A stretch of 64,000 nt of DNA from Quercus robur. Taxonomy: Eukaryota > Streptophyta > Magnoliopsida > Fagales > Fagaceae. Numbering within the stretch: position 1 is the stretch's first letter; the number at the start of each line of letters is the position of its first letter. The position numbers and the translations under genes were made by a program. The stretch covers positions 48,834,290 through 48,898,289 of the forward strand of contig NC_065541.1 in the NCBI RefSeq assembly GCF_932294415.1, written 5' to 3'. The notes beneath the pieces were generated by a model that saw only the letters and a list, made by a program, of their open reading frames with translations, searched no databases and had not been told where the DNA came from. Of the stretch, positions 11,545 to 24,589 are shown one piece after another.

Positions 11545-12559
11545 GGGACACACCCATATATATACCCAAATCTCAAATATACTTGAGTGTTACCTTGTAA
11601 TTAGTGCACTTTTTTTTAGCAAGTTAAGTATATGTGGTGGTCCTATGTGTAAGTGCTTAAATCCAATTACAAGTTGACACCCAAACAATGTCTAACTCTT
11701 ATGTGTGAAAAACATGATGTGTCACATCATTATTGGAGGGTATAAAAGACCCAATTTATACAAAATCCCGATCATATATTCTCACTATGACACATTATGT
11801 ACAATGAAGATGAAATGTTGGACAATGACATACATATGTGGGAGTATTGAGATTTATGTTCGCCTTGGATTCAAAGAGCAATGCTATAGGCAAAAAAATA
11901 TTCACTGCATTTTCACTATAGATTTTTTTCTTTTTCTTTTTTCTTTTGAGGAAACACTATAGTTGAGTTAGTAGACTTTTATTGATTTTCATCTGAGCCC
12001 ACTTCTTCTGATATCACTTTTTTACCTACTATTAACAATCTGCCACAATAACAATTGTGGTTTTTTTTGGGGTCAAATTTTGTGTCTATAGACTTTCTCA
12101 AATTCAAATTAATTTGACACATAACCTACATACCCAGATGAATTCGTGTTGACCTGGATAATGTTGTAGCTAAGGTTTATGGGTTTTGTCTAAAACCCTA
12201 ATTGGAACTCATTTGTTCTTAATTTCACTAATCAATCACTAAAACTATGAGTCTTAAACCATCCAATACTCTAATTTCAAAGCTTCCAACTATAAGGATC
12301 TTTTCAGTTGTGCCCCTGTAATTTTCAAATGATTTTTTTTTTTTTTTTTGGTTTAAATACAAGGAAATACACGTTTAGTATTTAGAGCATTCTCATCCAC
12401 TACTCTCAAAATAGTGTTTTTAGCTTTAACATTATTAAGATTTTTTTCATTTTGCTACAAGAATTTATATTGCAGTAACATCTAATCATCTATATCTTAA
12501 ACAATATTATTATCTTCTACCCCCAATTATTTTACTCTTACAAAAAAAGAATAGAGTAC

Positions 12560-12835
12560 TAGCCTCTGAGCACATGTTCACATGCATGCTCAGAGACTCT
12601 TCTATTTTTTTGAAAAAAAGTTAATAATTTACATCCATTATAATTTTGGATTACTACATTTTCCAATCACAAAAAAAACTTAGGGGTGTGATGAAAAATT
12701 ATTTCAGTTGCAAACTCATAATACTTATCACAGTCCTAGATTTTTTTGTGATTGGAAAATGTAGTAATTCCAAATTATAATGGATACAAATTATTAACTT
12801 TCCAAAAAAAAAAAAAAAAGAGCCTCAAAGAGGCC
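12560..12835. mobile_element. Foldback MITE with arms of about 105 bp
   Basis: The arm AGTTAATAATTTACATCCAT ... CATTTTCCAATCAC (12618-12682) is repeated in inverse at 12740-12802. Outside the arms are GAGCCTC-type motifs (12568 onward and near 12820-12835). The paralogue at 18180-18342 keeps only the left arm and centre; its right arm is missing at the border of the gypsy element. Confidence 0.75.
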
Positions 12836-13202
12836 AGTGTTTATTTTATTGAGTATAGTTGTAACCTTAGGTTACAACCAATTTTATACTTAAGCTTTGT
12901 GCTTTTTTTAATAGCAATTCAAACACAAACTCTCACTAACGTATTTTCAAAAGTTTTCCCTTTTTTATTTTTATATAGGAATTCAAACACAAACAAAACA
13001 TGTGAATAATTCAGTAAAAATATATCTTTAACTCCCACATAAAACTAAACTACTCTTTTTTTCATCAAATCCTAAATTTTAACCTTTTTTATCTCTCCCT
13101 TTATTTTTAAAAAATTTCTTTTTTTATTTTTTTTTTATTTTTTTATTTTTTTTATTGTTGTTTCTTTAAAATTTCAATTCTCACATTTTTTTGTTAAAAA
13201 TT

Positions 13203-13930
13203 TGTGGGTGCTCAAGGACCGAGGATGAAGTTAAGGAGTTGTAGCATTGGTGTGGGAATGCCACGGGCCACAGGCCCGAGGAAGAAAGCCGCCCGAGGAA
13301 AGGAAGAAATGAGTTAAGGTACTCTATAGTATTCTAAGTGGGAGCTGGAATTTGAAGAGAGAGAAAGTCAGTGGACATTAGGGAAGCTTTTGGTCTAGTG
13401 TAGCCTGTTGCATCCGCATTAAATGGTAGGCAACAACTTTATCAACCGCATTGATGAGGAAGTGACCTGAATAGTGTAAGTCACAGCTAAGTAGATTCCT
13501 TCCACCATCTTTTTCAGATGTTAAAAGCGACAAGTGTCATGAAAGTAGGGAGGTTAGGTGAGAATGGATGGTTGAGATATGATAGAGATAGAAGTATATA
13601 AGGAAAAGAAGGAGCATTGAGAAAGGGATCGAGACACAGGTACCAAAAAGACATAAGCACAAAAGGGAAGAAGAAGAAGAATAAGAGAGAAAAAGGAGAG
13701 TGAACAGTGTAACTTGTACAAATTTAGCCTCCTCGGGTGAGCTTGTGGAGGGATATATACCTCTTTATTTTATAAGATTAACCCTTTCTTCTCTATCTTG
13801 ATCCTCGGGCAGAGTCCCCTCTTGTTGTTCGTTTCCCTCTCTTACAAATTCTATTAATTTGGGCCAATGTTTAATTGTGCAAATCACTGTTCTAAGTGGG
13901 TTTGGGCTGCAAGATTTTTTGGTCCTTACA
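13203..13930 (+). mobile_element. Solo LTR, Tat-like, about 728 bp
   Basis: Starts TGTGGGTGCTCAAGG and ends GGTCCTTACA. A TATA-like TATATAAGG lies at about 13595, followed by purine-rich leader-like sequence and CCTCGG motifs like those in the other LTRs of this window. No internal region is attached. Flanking pentamers do not match clearly, as the site lies in A/T runs. Confidence 0.7.
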
Positions 13931-13964
13931 TTTTTTTTTTTCTAAATCTCTTCTTCCCTATTTG

Positions 13965-14990
13965 AAAAGTATATTTTCTATTTGAATTTGGTTACTTCTT
14001 GGTCCTTCCTTTCTTTTCTTTTTTTATTTTTTAACTCAAATACTCTTTTTTTTTTTTTTTAATCTTTTTTTTGGGGAAGTACTTTTTTTTTTGAACCATT
14101 TAGGGAAGTATGTTGGGTTACTTTAAAGAAAAGAAAGAAAGAAAATGTCAAAAAAGAAAAAAATTTCTCCTTTCAAAATCACGATTTTTTTAAATCTCAA
14201 ACAAAAATAATTGAATTTAAACAAAGTGATAAACATCAATTTGTTATTGATAAACTTCTCAAATTCAAATCCTTTAAAAAGCATTTGTGTTTGAGTGAAA
14301 AGTTTGAGAATATCCACACACAAAAGGAAAAGATAAGCAAAAAAAAAAAAATCTGATACACGTAGATAAGTATATTTTCTATTTGAATTCGGTTACTTCT
14401 TAGTCCTTCCTTTCTTTTCTTTTCTTTTTTTCTTTTTTTTTTTTAACTCAAATACTCTTAATTGTTCGGTTACTCTTTTTTTTTATAATTTTTTTTTGGG
14501 AAGTATGTTGGGTTACTTTAAAGAAAAGAAAGAAAAAAAATTCTCCTCTCAAAATCACAAATTTTTTTTTTAAAATCTCAAACAAAAATAATTGATTTTT
14601 TTTTTCAAGCAAACAAAAATAATTGAATTTAAAACAAAGTGATAAACATCAATTCGTTGTTGATAAACTTCACAGATTCAAATCTTTAAAAAGAGTTTGT
14701 GTTTGAGTGAAAAGTTTGAAAATATCCACACACAAAAGGAAAAGGTAAGCAAAAAACAAAACTGATACATGTAGATGCAAATGACAAAGGTATACAACAA
14801 ACACTCAAATAGAGTTTTATGCCAAAGTGAATCCTTTTGGGCTTTATTATACGTATAGACAACTTCAAAAAAAAGAGTTTGTGTGAGTTAAAACTTAAAA
14901 CTAGAAAGTTTGAAAACATTCACACACACACAAAAAAAAAAGGAAAAGATAAGGAAAAAAGAAAAGAAAAAGAAAAATAGATACACGTCG
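13965..14990. repeat. Local direct repeat with period about 400 bp
   Basis: The block beginning AAGTATATTTTCTATTTGAA recurs at about 13966 and 14367, each followed by GGTTACTTCTTAGTCCTTCC-like sequence and a later GAGTTTGTGTTTGAGTGAAA-like block (about 14281, 14690 and, degraded, 14876). The same arrangement is present in the right copy (29417 and 29840 onward), so the repeat predates the tandem duplication. Confidence 0.7.
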
Positions 14991-14999
14991 GTGCAAAGG

Positions 15000-15990
15000 A
15001 ACAAAAAAGAAGAAGGAAAATATAAGGAAAAAAAAAAAAGATATTGAGGCATGTGATATTGAAGTCAATTACATGCAATAAGCACTAGTCAAATACCATT
15101 GAATTCCTAGAAAAATCTCATTCACCCACATGTAAGTACACCTCAAATTCTAAATCATTGGTAGCCATGGAAGGTAAGAACTCAAACAATAGTCAACGAT
15201 GAAGAAAAGAAAATAAAAGAAAATAAAGAACAACGATGAAGAAAAGAAAATAAAAGAAAATAAAGAACAACTTGCAATTTAGATTAGAGAAGCAGAAGAT
15301 AGAACTTGAAAAGCCATTTGAATTATGTAAATTATGTTGAATTGTTTAGAACCCAAATCTGGAAATAGAAGAAGAAGAAAGAAGTGGACGTACCGTTGAG
15401 ACTGAGTTTGTGTAATTTGAAGAAGAATGAGAGTAGATGTTATTGGGTTGTAAACTAGCAAAGCGTACATGGATTTGTGGGTTATTAAAGTAAAAAAGTT
15501 TTATTTTACATATTTATCCTTATTAATTGAAAACTTGTAAGTGAATGGTATAGGGATATTTTAGAACTATGAAAATTAGGAATCCAAAGAGGAGAAACCC
15601 ATTAAATAGTAGCATAGATAAGATGTAAATAAAATAGTTTTTTTTTTTTTTTTTGATAGATAAGATGTAAATAAAGTAGTTTTTTGATTATGCAAAATGC
15701 TTTTTTTTTTTTTTATGCATTTTCGAATGTGAATAGAGTTTAGACCATGATGATTTTAGTCTCCCTTTTTTAGTGCAAAGGATTTACGTAAAGTAATTGT
15801 TTTTAATCATTTAGATGATCTGATAAAACCAAAAAAAAAAAAAAAAAACTAATAGTCACTAGTTTATAGGAACAAAAAATGGTAATTTTAAATTTGTTAG
15901 GTACGTTAGGTACTAAAAGATATCACTTTAAATTTGTTAGGATATTTAGAAACTAAAAACGATAGCTTTATTGCTTAAAAAAAAAAAAAA
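15000..15990. other. AT-rich duplicated spacer, left copy
   Basis: Shared with about 31170-32010 of the right copy. It contains a short direct repeat of AATAAAGAACAACGATGAAG type (about 15196-15270) and several A or T runs. No coding region supported on either strand. Confidence 0.5.
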
Positions 15991-15999
15991 AAAAAAACC

Positions 16000-16258
16000 T
16001 ATAGCTTTATTATAAACTGTATCTTCATTGTGGGCACTTCTCACTCTCTCTCTCTTTCTCTCTCTCTCTGCCTCTGGTTGTTATTTTCTGATGGGTAGGT
16101 GCTAAACTAGTCCTTCCTTACTACTCCCTAATTAAGCAACAAGGATCAACTTGATTTAATTAAATGTTTACTTCTGACTTAAAAATAAATAAATAAATGA
16201 AGACAGCAATTATGTATTTACCTCTTAAAGTATTATATTATTAAGTGATTTTTTATTT
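16000..16258 (+). promoter_or_regulatory. Orphan copy of the Yippee-like gene promoter and leader
   Basis: Nearly identical to 35966-36217 just upstream of the Yippee-like gene, including CTGTATCTTCATTGTGGGCA, the CT-rich leader and GCCTCTGGTTGTTATTTTCT. Here it is followed by the right copy of the duplication instead of coding exons. It holds the probable leader exon and its donor, so any transcript would run into the truncated hAT element. Confidence 0.65.
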
Positions 16259-17174
16259 GTCAGGTAGTGCATATTCAAGTTTGGCTCATCAGGAAAAATT
16301 AGAAGCTCAAGCTTGGCTCGATCTCGTGATAAACCTAAAAATAATGTTTGAGCTTGAGTTCGTGAGAAAGCCAAAAACCTTGAGTTTGGCTTGGCTTGGT
16401 TTGATTAATTAGTCAAGCAAAGCTCAAGCTTAATATCAAGCTCAAACTCGAGCTCAGGTCAAGCTTTTGAATTTGGAATCTAAGAAAATTACATTATCAA
16501 ATACTTAAATCTCTAAAATTAAGAAAGAAAGAAAAAATAGTATACTCATTTTATCATGCGTCTAGTCCTACTTATGATTAGCCATCATTCAAATTAAAAA
16601 TTCATATAATTAAATTCATCCATTCATCCTTCTTTATCTACAGATTTAGCAATTATTCAAAATATAATTTTTACATTTATGTTAGATGGTGAAGAACTAG
16701 AAAAATACTTGTTTGTAACTATTATGAATAGGAAAATGCTAACATGTTTCATAACTTTACATTAGATGGCTGATGAAGAAGGATCATATGTGATCCACTT
16801 TATTTATTTATTTATTTTTAAATGTAACTAAAGTCTAAAGTGGTTCTTGGTTAGTTTAGAGGAAATGAAAAAATTAAGGAAATATGTAGTGTCCCATGTT
16901 GGCCGTGTTATTATTGAGATATGTGTAATGAATAAATTTAACTAACACATATAAATTTATAAATGAGTCTATACTTAAATTGTTTTGTATCATGCCTTAT
17001 AACTCACGAGCTTGTTCGTGAATGAATTTTTTTGCTTGGGCTCGGCTTGTTTATTAAATGAGCCTAAAACTAAGGCTAAAGTTTAGCTTATTTATAAACA
17101 AATAAACATGAATGAACTTTTTATCGAGTCAAGCTCGAATTGTTTATGATTGGCTTGGTTCATTTATAACCCTA
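16259..17174. mobile_element. Truncated hAT element, second copy
   Basis: Matches 10604-11544 and ends TTTATAACCCTA followed by GGGACACA (17175-17182), the retained right target site. The left terminus and left target site are absent because the duplication breakpoint cut the element. Confidence 0.8.
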
Positions 17175-18179
17175 GGGACACACCCATATATATACCCAAA
17201 TCTCAAATATACTTGAGTGTTACCTTGTAATTAGTAAACTTTTTTTTTAGCAAGTTAAGTATATGTGGTGGTCCTATGTGTAAGTGCTTAAATCCAATTA
17301 CAAGTTGACATCCAAACAATGTCTAACTCTTATGTGTGAAAAATATGATGTGTCACATCATTATTGGAGGGTATAAAAGACCCAATTTACACAAAATCCC
17401 GATTGTATATTCTCACTATGACACATTATGTAAAATGAAGATGAAATGTTGGACAATGACGTACGTATGTGGGAGTATTAAGATTTATGTTCGCCTTGGA
17501 TTCAAAGAGCAATGCTACAGGCAAAAAAATATTCACTGCCTTTTCACTATAGGTTTTTTTTTTTCTTTTTTTTTCTTTTGAGGAAACACTATAGTTAAGT
17601 TAGTAGACTTTTTACTGATTTTCATCTAAACACACTTCTTCTGATATCACTTTTTTACCTACTATTAACAATCTGCCACAATGACAATTATGATTTTTTT
17701 TTGGGGTCAAATTTTGTGTCTATAGACTTTCTCGAATTCTAATTAATTTGACACATAAATTAAATGCCCAGATGAATTCATGTTGACCCGGATAATGTCA
17801 TAGCTAGGGTTTATGTGTTTTGTCTAAAACCCTAATTGGAACTCATTTGTTCTTAATTTCACTAATCAATCACTAAGACCATGAGTCTTAAACCATCCAA
17901 TACTCCAATTCCAAAGCTTCCAACTATAAGGATCTTTTCAAATGGTTTCAAATGGTTTTTTTTTTTTTTTGGCTTAAATACAAGGAAATACATGTTTAGT
18001 ATTTAGAGCATTCTCATCCACTACTCTCAAAATAGTGTTTTTAGCTTTAACATTATTGAGGTTTTTGCATTTTGCTACAAGAATTTATATTGCAGTAACA
18101 TCTAATCATCTATATCTTAAACAATATTATTATCTTCTACCCCCAATTATTTTACTCTTACAAAAAAAGAATAGAGTAC

Positions 18180-18342
18180 TAGCCTCTGAGCACGCGTGTG
18201 CACGTGCTCAGAGGCTTTTCTATTTTTTTGGAAAAAAGTTAATAATTTGCATCTATTATAATTTTGGATTACTACATTTTCCAATCACAAAAAAACTTAG
18301 GGGTGTAATGAAAAATTATTTCAGCTGCAAACTCATAATACT
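18180..18342. mobile_element. Left part of the foldback MITE, cut at the gypsy border
   Basis: Equivalent to 12560-12720. It includes a short near-palindrome CTCTGAGCACG...CGTGCTCAGAG at about 18185-18215. It stops at the first base of the gypsy 5' LTR, and its right arm is not found beyond the 3' LTR. Confidence 0.7.
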
Positions 18343-19109
18343 TGTAGGATTAAGGGCCCAAATTATATATTGGGCCTTGGGCCTTGTCTGAGAGCGTGGG
18401 TGGTCCGAGGAGGAACGAATGGTAAAGAACTGTTCAAGCTCAGGATTTAATGAGCAAGATGCAAATAGGAAGATTATCCGAGGAGGAATATCTCCTCGGA
18501 TACGATAAGTGCAGCTCAAATATGTCTTCCAATGATCAAAGTGACCTTCCATGAAGCTCCAGTGATAGAGACGTGCATCATGAATATACGAGAAGGAGGG
18601 GACTCCAAAATATCTAAGGAAAAGTTGCTACCACCGCATTGAATGCACTGCAGCTACTTTCCTGACCGCATTTATGTGGAGAATACCTCTGAATAGTGTT
18701 GCCTTGGCTACCACAACTCACAGAAAGCCAAAAAGGGTGTCTAGTGGGACAGGTACTGAAATAAGGGCTCAGATGATCAACAAGTGTAAGATCAAGATGG
18801 TTCAAAGGGAGTTATATAATATAAGAGATCATCCATGAGGAAGGGATCAGAAAAACAGAAACTGAATACTGTAGCAATCAAAATTTTACCTGTACTCTAT
18901 TTAATTGATTTATGTGAAGAATAACCTCCTCGAATAGTGAATTCATTTAGTTCTGTATTCCTTGTTCTTACTTGACCATCTTCTAAATCTATTCAAGCCA
19001 TTGTCCAATTCATTAAGGCCTAGTTCTTTAACCCACTCTCTACAAATATATTGTACTGGGACAATATCCCACACACTTTTGGGCTTAGGTTGTCAAACGT
19101 GTCCCTACA
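18343..19109 (+). repeat. 5' LTR of the gypsy element (767 bp)
   Basis: Starts TGTAGGATTAAGGGCCC and ends GTGTCCCTACA. A TATA-like GTTATATAATATAAGAG lies near 18810. CCTCGG/CCGAGG motifs occur repeatedly. Its partner is 28640-29414. Confidence 0.92.
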
Positions 19110-19110
19110 A

Positions 19111-19129
19111 TTGGCGCCGTCTATGGGGA
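19111..19129 (+). other. Primer-binding site
   Basis: TTGGCGCCGTCTATGGGGA starts one base after the 5' LTR. The same type of site lies beside the LTRs at 34904 and 61309. It is the typical tRNA-primed start of plant Tat-lineage elements. Confidence 0.85.
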
Positions 19130-19147
19130 GAACTTGTGCAATAGTGA

Positions 19148-20430
19148 GTGCAACACTTAACTATGGTAGGATCAGGTCCACACCGTGCAGAGTCTTTGGG
19201 ATCCCAACTTGGCGATCCATTTATCAATCTTAAGCAGAGAGGTGACCGTGAGAGAAGTGTGCATACCGTACATACTGATAGGAGTCAACCTCGAGGTGGA
19301 ACCCATATCTCCCAAGCAAAGAGTAACAAGGACCTGCAACTGGAGATTGACCAGTTAAAGAGAAAGTTGCGCCATGCACGGCGAGACCGAGTCCCTTCCA
19401 ACTCTGACATTTCCTCTGAGGAAGAAGAGGATGTTAGTTATAGGTGAAGGTCAAGAACTCCACCTAGCGAATCTTTTCCCTACGAAGTAGAACATCATCA
19501 TGAACGTAGACACAAGATCCCGCCACGCAGAGGCTTGGGAAATGATGCTATGAGCAGGACGTTGAACTAAATTTCCAGATCGCCCTTCACGCGCAACATT
19601 GAGGGGGCAATACTCTCTCGGCAGTTCCACCAGCCAACATTCACCATCTACAACGATCAAACGAATCCTGTGGAGCATGTGAGCCATTTCAACCAAAGAA
19701 TGGTCGTCCATTCCAAGAACGAAGCCTCGATGTGTAAGGTGTTTCCATCCAGTCTAGGACCAATGGTGATAAGATGGTTTGATGGCCTGGGGGCAGATTC
19801 CATAAGTTCCTTTAAGGAGCTCACCCAAGCATTCGGCTCTCATTTTATTATGTGCAGCGGGGTTTCTCGACCCTTAGACTCTCTATTGTCCATGTCCATG
19901 AGGGAGGGGGAAACCGTGAAAGCATACTCAAACAGATACTAGGAGATGTTTAACGAGATAGATGGTGACTTTGACGATGTGGTCATTAGTACTTTTAAAG
20001 TCAGCCTCCTAGCCGAGCATGGTTTAAGGAAATCCCTGGCTGGCAAACCTGTCACCAATGTGTGCTAACTCATGGATCGGATTGATAAGTATAAAAGGGT
20101 TGAGGAAGACCAGCAGCAAGGGAAAGGAAAGACTAAGGTTATCCTTTAGGAAAGGAGGGATTTCAAGTCGGACCGATACAATAACAACCAGCCGCGGAGA
20201 GATTTTGCTGGGCAGTCAGGGTCTGCTAATGCTCAAGTGGTTAATGCTGTGTTCCGAGAACCGATGCATCAGGTTCTTAAAAAGATTAAGAATGAGTCAT
20301 TCTTCAGATGGCCAAATAAGATGGCAAGAAACCCCATAAGGCGCAATCAGAGCCTTTATTGCCACCACCACTAGGATCAATGACACACCACCGAGGACTG
20401 TAAGAGTTTGTGGGATCATTTGGACCAGCT
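19148..20430 (+). pseudogene. gag remains
   Basis: Broken capsid-polyprotein region. A recognisable Tat-type gag core lies around 19640-20050 (for example VEHVSHFNQRM and MVIRWFDGLGADSISSFKEL), preceded by a charged N-terminal part. It is decayed and not expressible as one product. Confidence 0.8.
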
Positions 20431-23400
20431 GGTCCGAGAGGGAAAACTCAAGCAATCTTGCATCATTCTAGTTACCAAGGGGGCCAGATAAATTCAGAAC
20501 CCCGGAGAGATGATTCCTCAAGACCTCCCTTGGGAACGATAAATGCCATCTTCGCTGCTCCAAGGAGAACTGGCTCTTATCCCTCCAAAGTGATGTCTAT
20601 TACTCGGCTACCTGCCGAGGATGCTAATTTGGAGCCAAAGAGGGATAGAACAAAAATCCAATCGGTTCTGGGCTTCTCGGACCATGATAAGATCGGAATC
20701 ATCCAACCCCACGATGATGCTTTGGTGGTCACATTCAGGATTGGGGGCTACGATGTGAGGAGGGTGTTGATAGACCAGGACAGTGGTGCTGAGATTATGT
20801 ACTTCGACCTTTATAAAGGGCTAAATTTGAGACCCGAGGACCTAACATTCTATGATTCCCCTCTGGTGAGTTTCGATGGAAAGGCTGTCATTCCTAGGGG
20901 TATGATAAGACTACCTGTGCAAGCTGGTTCAGAAATAGTGGAGGTAAATTTCATCGTAGTGGATGCGTCTTCCCCCTATACGGTCATTGTAGCTAGACCC
21001 TAGCTTCATGCCTTGGAGGCCGTCTCTTCCACTCTGCACCAGAATATGAAATTTTCGTCGGGGGACCACATTGAAGAAATCATGGGGAGTCAATCCACAG
21101 CCAGGCAATGCCTAGTGGCTACCATCTTACATCAACCTAAAGCTGAGTCCTCAGCCTCTGCTGGAGGGGGCTTATAGTAATCAAAGGCTCTGTCATCGCC
21201 TATAAATGGACCAGCTGAGGAGGCAAAGTGTGAAGATTTGGAAATGGTTATGGTTGGTGATGACCCGGAGAAGTTATTTCTGATTGGAACTCAATTACCT
21301 CCCCAGGAAAAGGGAGAGCTAGTAGAATTTCTTAGGAAAAATGTTGACGTGTTTGCATGGAATGCTTACGAAGCACCGGGGGTGGACCTGAGCTTCATCT
21401 GCCATCATTTAAATGTTAACCCATCCATCACCCCCCAAAAAGAAATCACCTCAATGCCCATCTAAGGAACATGCAGATGCTATCAGAGATGAAGTGATGA
21501 AGCTCAAACAGGCATGGGCTATCACGGAAGTTTTCTACTCGGCATGGCTGGTCAATACTGTCGTAGTGAAAAAGAAGAACGGGAAGTAGTGAGTGTGTAT
21601 AGACTTCACAGATCTGAATAAGGCTTGCCCAAAAGATCCCTTCCTTATGCCTCGAATAGATCAGTTGGTGGATGCAACGGTGGGACACCCTCGGATGAGC
21701 TTATTAAACGCTTTTCAAGGATACCATCAAATACCACTAGCCCTAGACGATCAGGAAAGGACAACTTTTGTCACTCCCATTGGAAACTACCACTACAAAG
21801 TGATGCCCTTCGGTTTGAAGAATGCAGGGTCTACCTATCAAATGATGATGACGAGAATGTTTGAACCGCAGTTAGACAAGAGAATTGAGATATATATAGA
21901 TGATATGGTGGTGAAGAGTAAGGTGGTGTCTGAGCATATGGAAGACCTCGGAAACATCTTTGAAATCCTAAGAAAACACAAGTTGCGCCTAAACGCTTCC
22001 AAGTGCTCATTTGGTGCGGGATCAGGCAAATTCTTGGGCTACATGGTAATTCACAAGGGAATTGAGGTCAATCCCAATCAAATCAAAGCCATTAACAGTT
22101 TACAACCACCTCAGAATCCCAAAGAGGTCTAGAAGCTTAGCGAAATGACTGTTGCCTTGAACCGATTTATTTCACGAAAGGGATTTGAGTGGACTGAGGA
22201 GTGTGCTTTGGCCCAGCGGATAGGTGCAGACACTTCTTCCTCTTGATGAATAAATGGAAGAGATTTGAATGGACCGAGAAGTGTGCTTTGGCTTTCCAGC
22301 AACTTAAGGAATATATATCTCGACCACCTATCATGTCCAGTCCTGAGGTAGATGAGGTCATGTTTGCCTATATCGTTGTAGCCCCTCATGCTGTAAGTTT
22401 GGTATTGATACGATTTGACAGTGGCATACAACAGTCAGTTAACTGTGTGAGCAAGTCACTACATGAGGCCAAGATTCGTTATCTACTATTGGAGAAAGCC
22501 ATCTTGGCGGTGGTGCATGGTACACGAAAACTTCCCCATTACTTCTAAGCACACACAGTTGTTGTCCTAACTCAACTTCCACTCAAAACTATTCTTCGAA
22601 GTGCTGATTACACGAGGAGGATTGCTAAATGGGGCAAAATTCTAGGGGCTTTTGACATCAAGTACATGCCTCGTACCTCTGTCAAGGGCTAGGTCTTCAT
22701 GGACCTAGTGGCCAAGTTCACTGAACCCCCATTAAAAGAAGTGGTAGCGACACAGAACATGGATGGAAAATCGGTTGGCACAATCTCCCTGCAAGAACCT
22801 TTATTCTAGAAGGTATACGTTGATGGTACAGCAAATCAAAGGGGTTCTAGAGTGGGGCTAGTTCTAGTTTCTCCTGAACAAATCACCATTGAAAATTCAC
22901 TAAGACTGGCTTCTCGGTTACAAATAATAAGGCTGAATATGAAGCTCTACTGGAAGGAATGTTCGTGGTTCAGAGAATGAGGGGCAAGACAGTGAAGATA
23001 TTCTCGGACTCAAGACTGGTTGTTAGCCAAGTGAAGAGCGAGTTAGAAGTAAGAGATGAGAGAATGCAAGGGTACTTAAGTCAAGTTAGGCATTTGCAAT
23101 CAAATTTTGAATCATTCAGCCTACTGCACATCCCTAGAAGTGGAAACACACTTGCTAATTCCCTAGCCACGCTTACAACCTCCTCGGCACAAAGTTTACC
23201 TTGGGTTATTCTTATAGAGGACTTGTGCAAACCCACGAAGGTAAGGGGAAAGGCTGTCCATGTTCACTAAGTTAGAGTAGGGCCTAGCTGGATGGATCCC
23301 ATAATACTATTCTTGAGAGAGGACATCTTGTCGGAAGATAAATTGGAAGCTGACAAAGTACGGAAAAAGGCACCTCGTTTTTTGCTATCGGAGGACCGAA

Positions 23401-24521
23401 AATTGTACAAACGCTCCTTTTCTGGGTCATATCTACTCTGCATACACCCTGAGGTATTAGAATTACTCCTTGAGGAGTTGCATGAAAGGATTTGTATAAG
23501 TCACACGTGAGGCAAATCTTTATCTCACAGAGCCATCACACAGGACTATTGGTGGCTAAATATGCAGAAGGAAGCACTTGTGAAGAAATGTGATTAGTGC
23601 CAAAAATTCGCACCAAACATTCACCAACTAGGAGGAGTCCTTAACCCCTTGTCCAGCCCGTGGCCATTTGCTCAGTGGGGTTTAGAAATCGTTGGCCCTT
23701 TCCCTAAGGCAGTAGGAAATAAGAAATATTTGCTGGTCGGTACGGACTACTTCACCAAGTGGGTTGAAGCTAAGCCTTTAGCAAATATAAGGGATGCGGA
23801 TGCCAAGAAATTTGTTTGGAAAAACATCGTCACACAATTCGGAGTTCCACGTACCCTCATCTCTGACAATGGCCTTCAATTTGATAGCAAATCTTTCAGG
23901 AGATACTGTCATGATCTTGGGATTACGAACAGGTACTCCACCTAAGTTTATCCCCAAGGAAATGGATAAGCCGAGACTGCAAACAAAGTCATAGTAAATG
24001 GACTCAAGAAGGGGCTGGATGACGCGAAGGGAAAATGGGTAGAAGAGATATCACATGTCCTCTGGACGTATAGAACTACTCCTCGCAGGTCAACAGGAGA
24101 GACCCCCTTTTCAATGACTTATGGAGTCGAGACTGTCATCCCTTTAGAAACTGGCTTCCCAACATTAAGGACCAACTTATTCAATCCGAGCAGTAACAAT
24201 GAGTTGCTAGAAAAGAGCTTAGACCTTATTGAAGAAAGAAGAGAAAGTGCAATGGTTCAATTGGCATACTTCCAACACAAGCTCAAGTAAGGTTATGATG
24301 CCAATGTAAAGCTGAGGCCATTAGTGCCTGGTGACTTGGTATTGAGGAAAGTTCTAGGTACTGTAAAGAATCCAGCGTGGGGAAAGCTAGGGCCCAATTG
24401 GAAAGGACCATATCGCATCACTTCGGTGGCTGGTATAGGAGCATATTTTTTGGAAGACTTAGATGAGCATGTAATACCGTGCCCTTGGAATGTAAATAAC
24501 CTGAAAATGTATTATTATTAA
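20431..24521 (+). pseudogene. pol remains (protease, RT, RNase H, integrase)
   Basis: Order of parts: aspartic protease region about 20640-21000 (DSGAEIMYFDLY); reverse transcriptase about 21240-22130 with the YIDDMVV signature; RNase H regions about 22300-23270; integrase about 23290-24300, with the zinc-binding part first and the core DYFTKWVEAKPL near 23750. The order places it in Ty3/gypsy. Several breaks are spread over the region, so it is a fossil. Confidence 0.88.
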
Positions 24522-24589
24522 TGAAAGTTTCCTTTGTCAATATGTTCATTTGTTGTATAAAGGCTTTGTACTTCCCTTTATTCATTCTT

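Larger units (their letters stand above)
10604..16258. repeat. Tandem segmental duplication, left copy (about 5.65 kb)
   Basis: The stretch from TTTGTCAAGTAGTGCATG to TATTTGT at about 16258 is repeated from 16259 to about 36217. It contains most of the hAT element, AT-rich sequence (11553-12560), a foldback MITE, a solo LTR present only here, a pyrimidine-rich repeated block, and the Yippee promoter and leader copy. By eye the two copies differ by about 4% over the first 580 bases, apart from small indels. Near-identical open frames at 11705-11962 and 17336-17581 belong to this duplication and do not look like genes. Confidence 0.85.

Noticed and set aside
11705-11962. 85-codon frame with a near-identical twin at 17336-17581
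   Set aside because: Similarity comes from the tandem duplication. The protein has no recognisable family, ends in simple T-rich sequence and lacks gene context.
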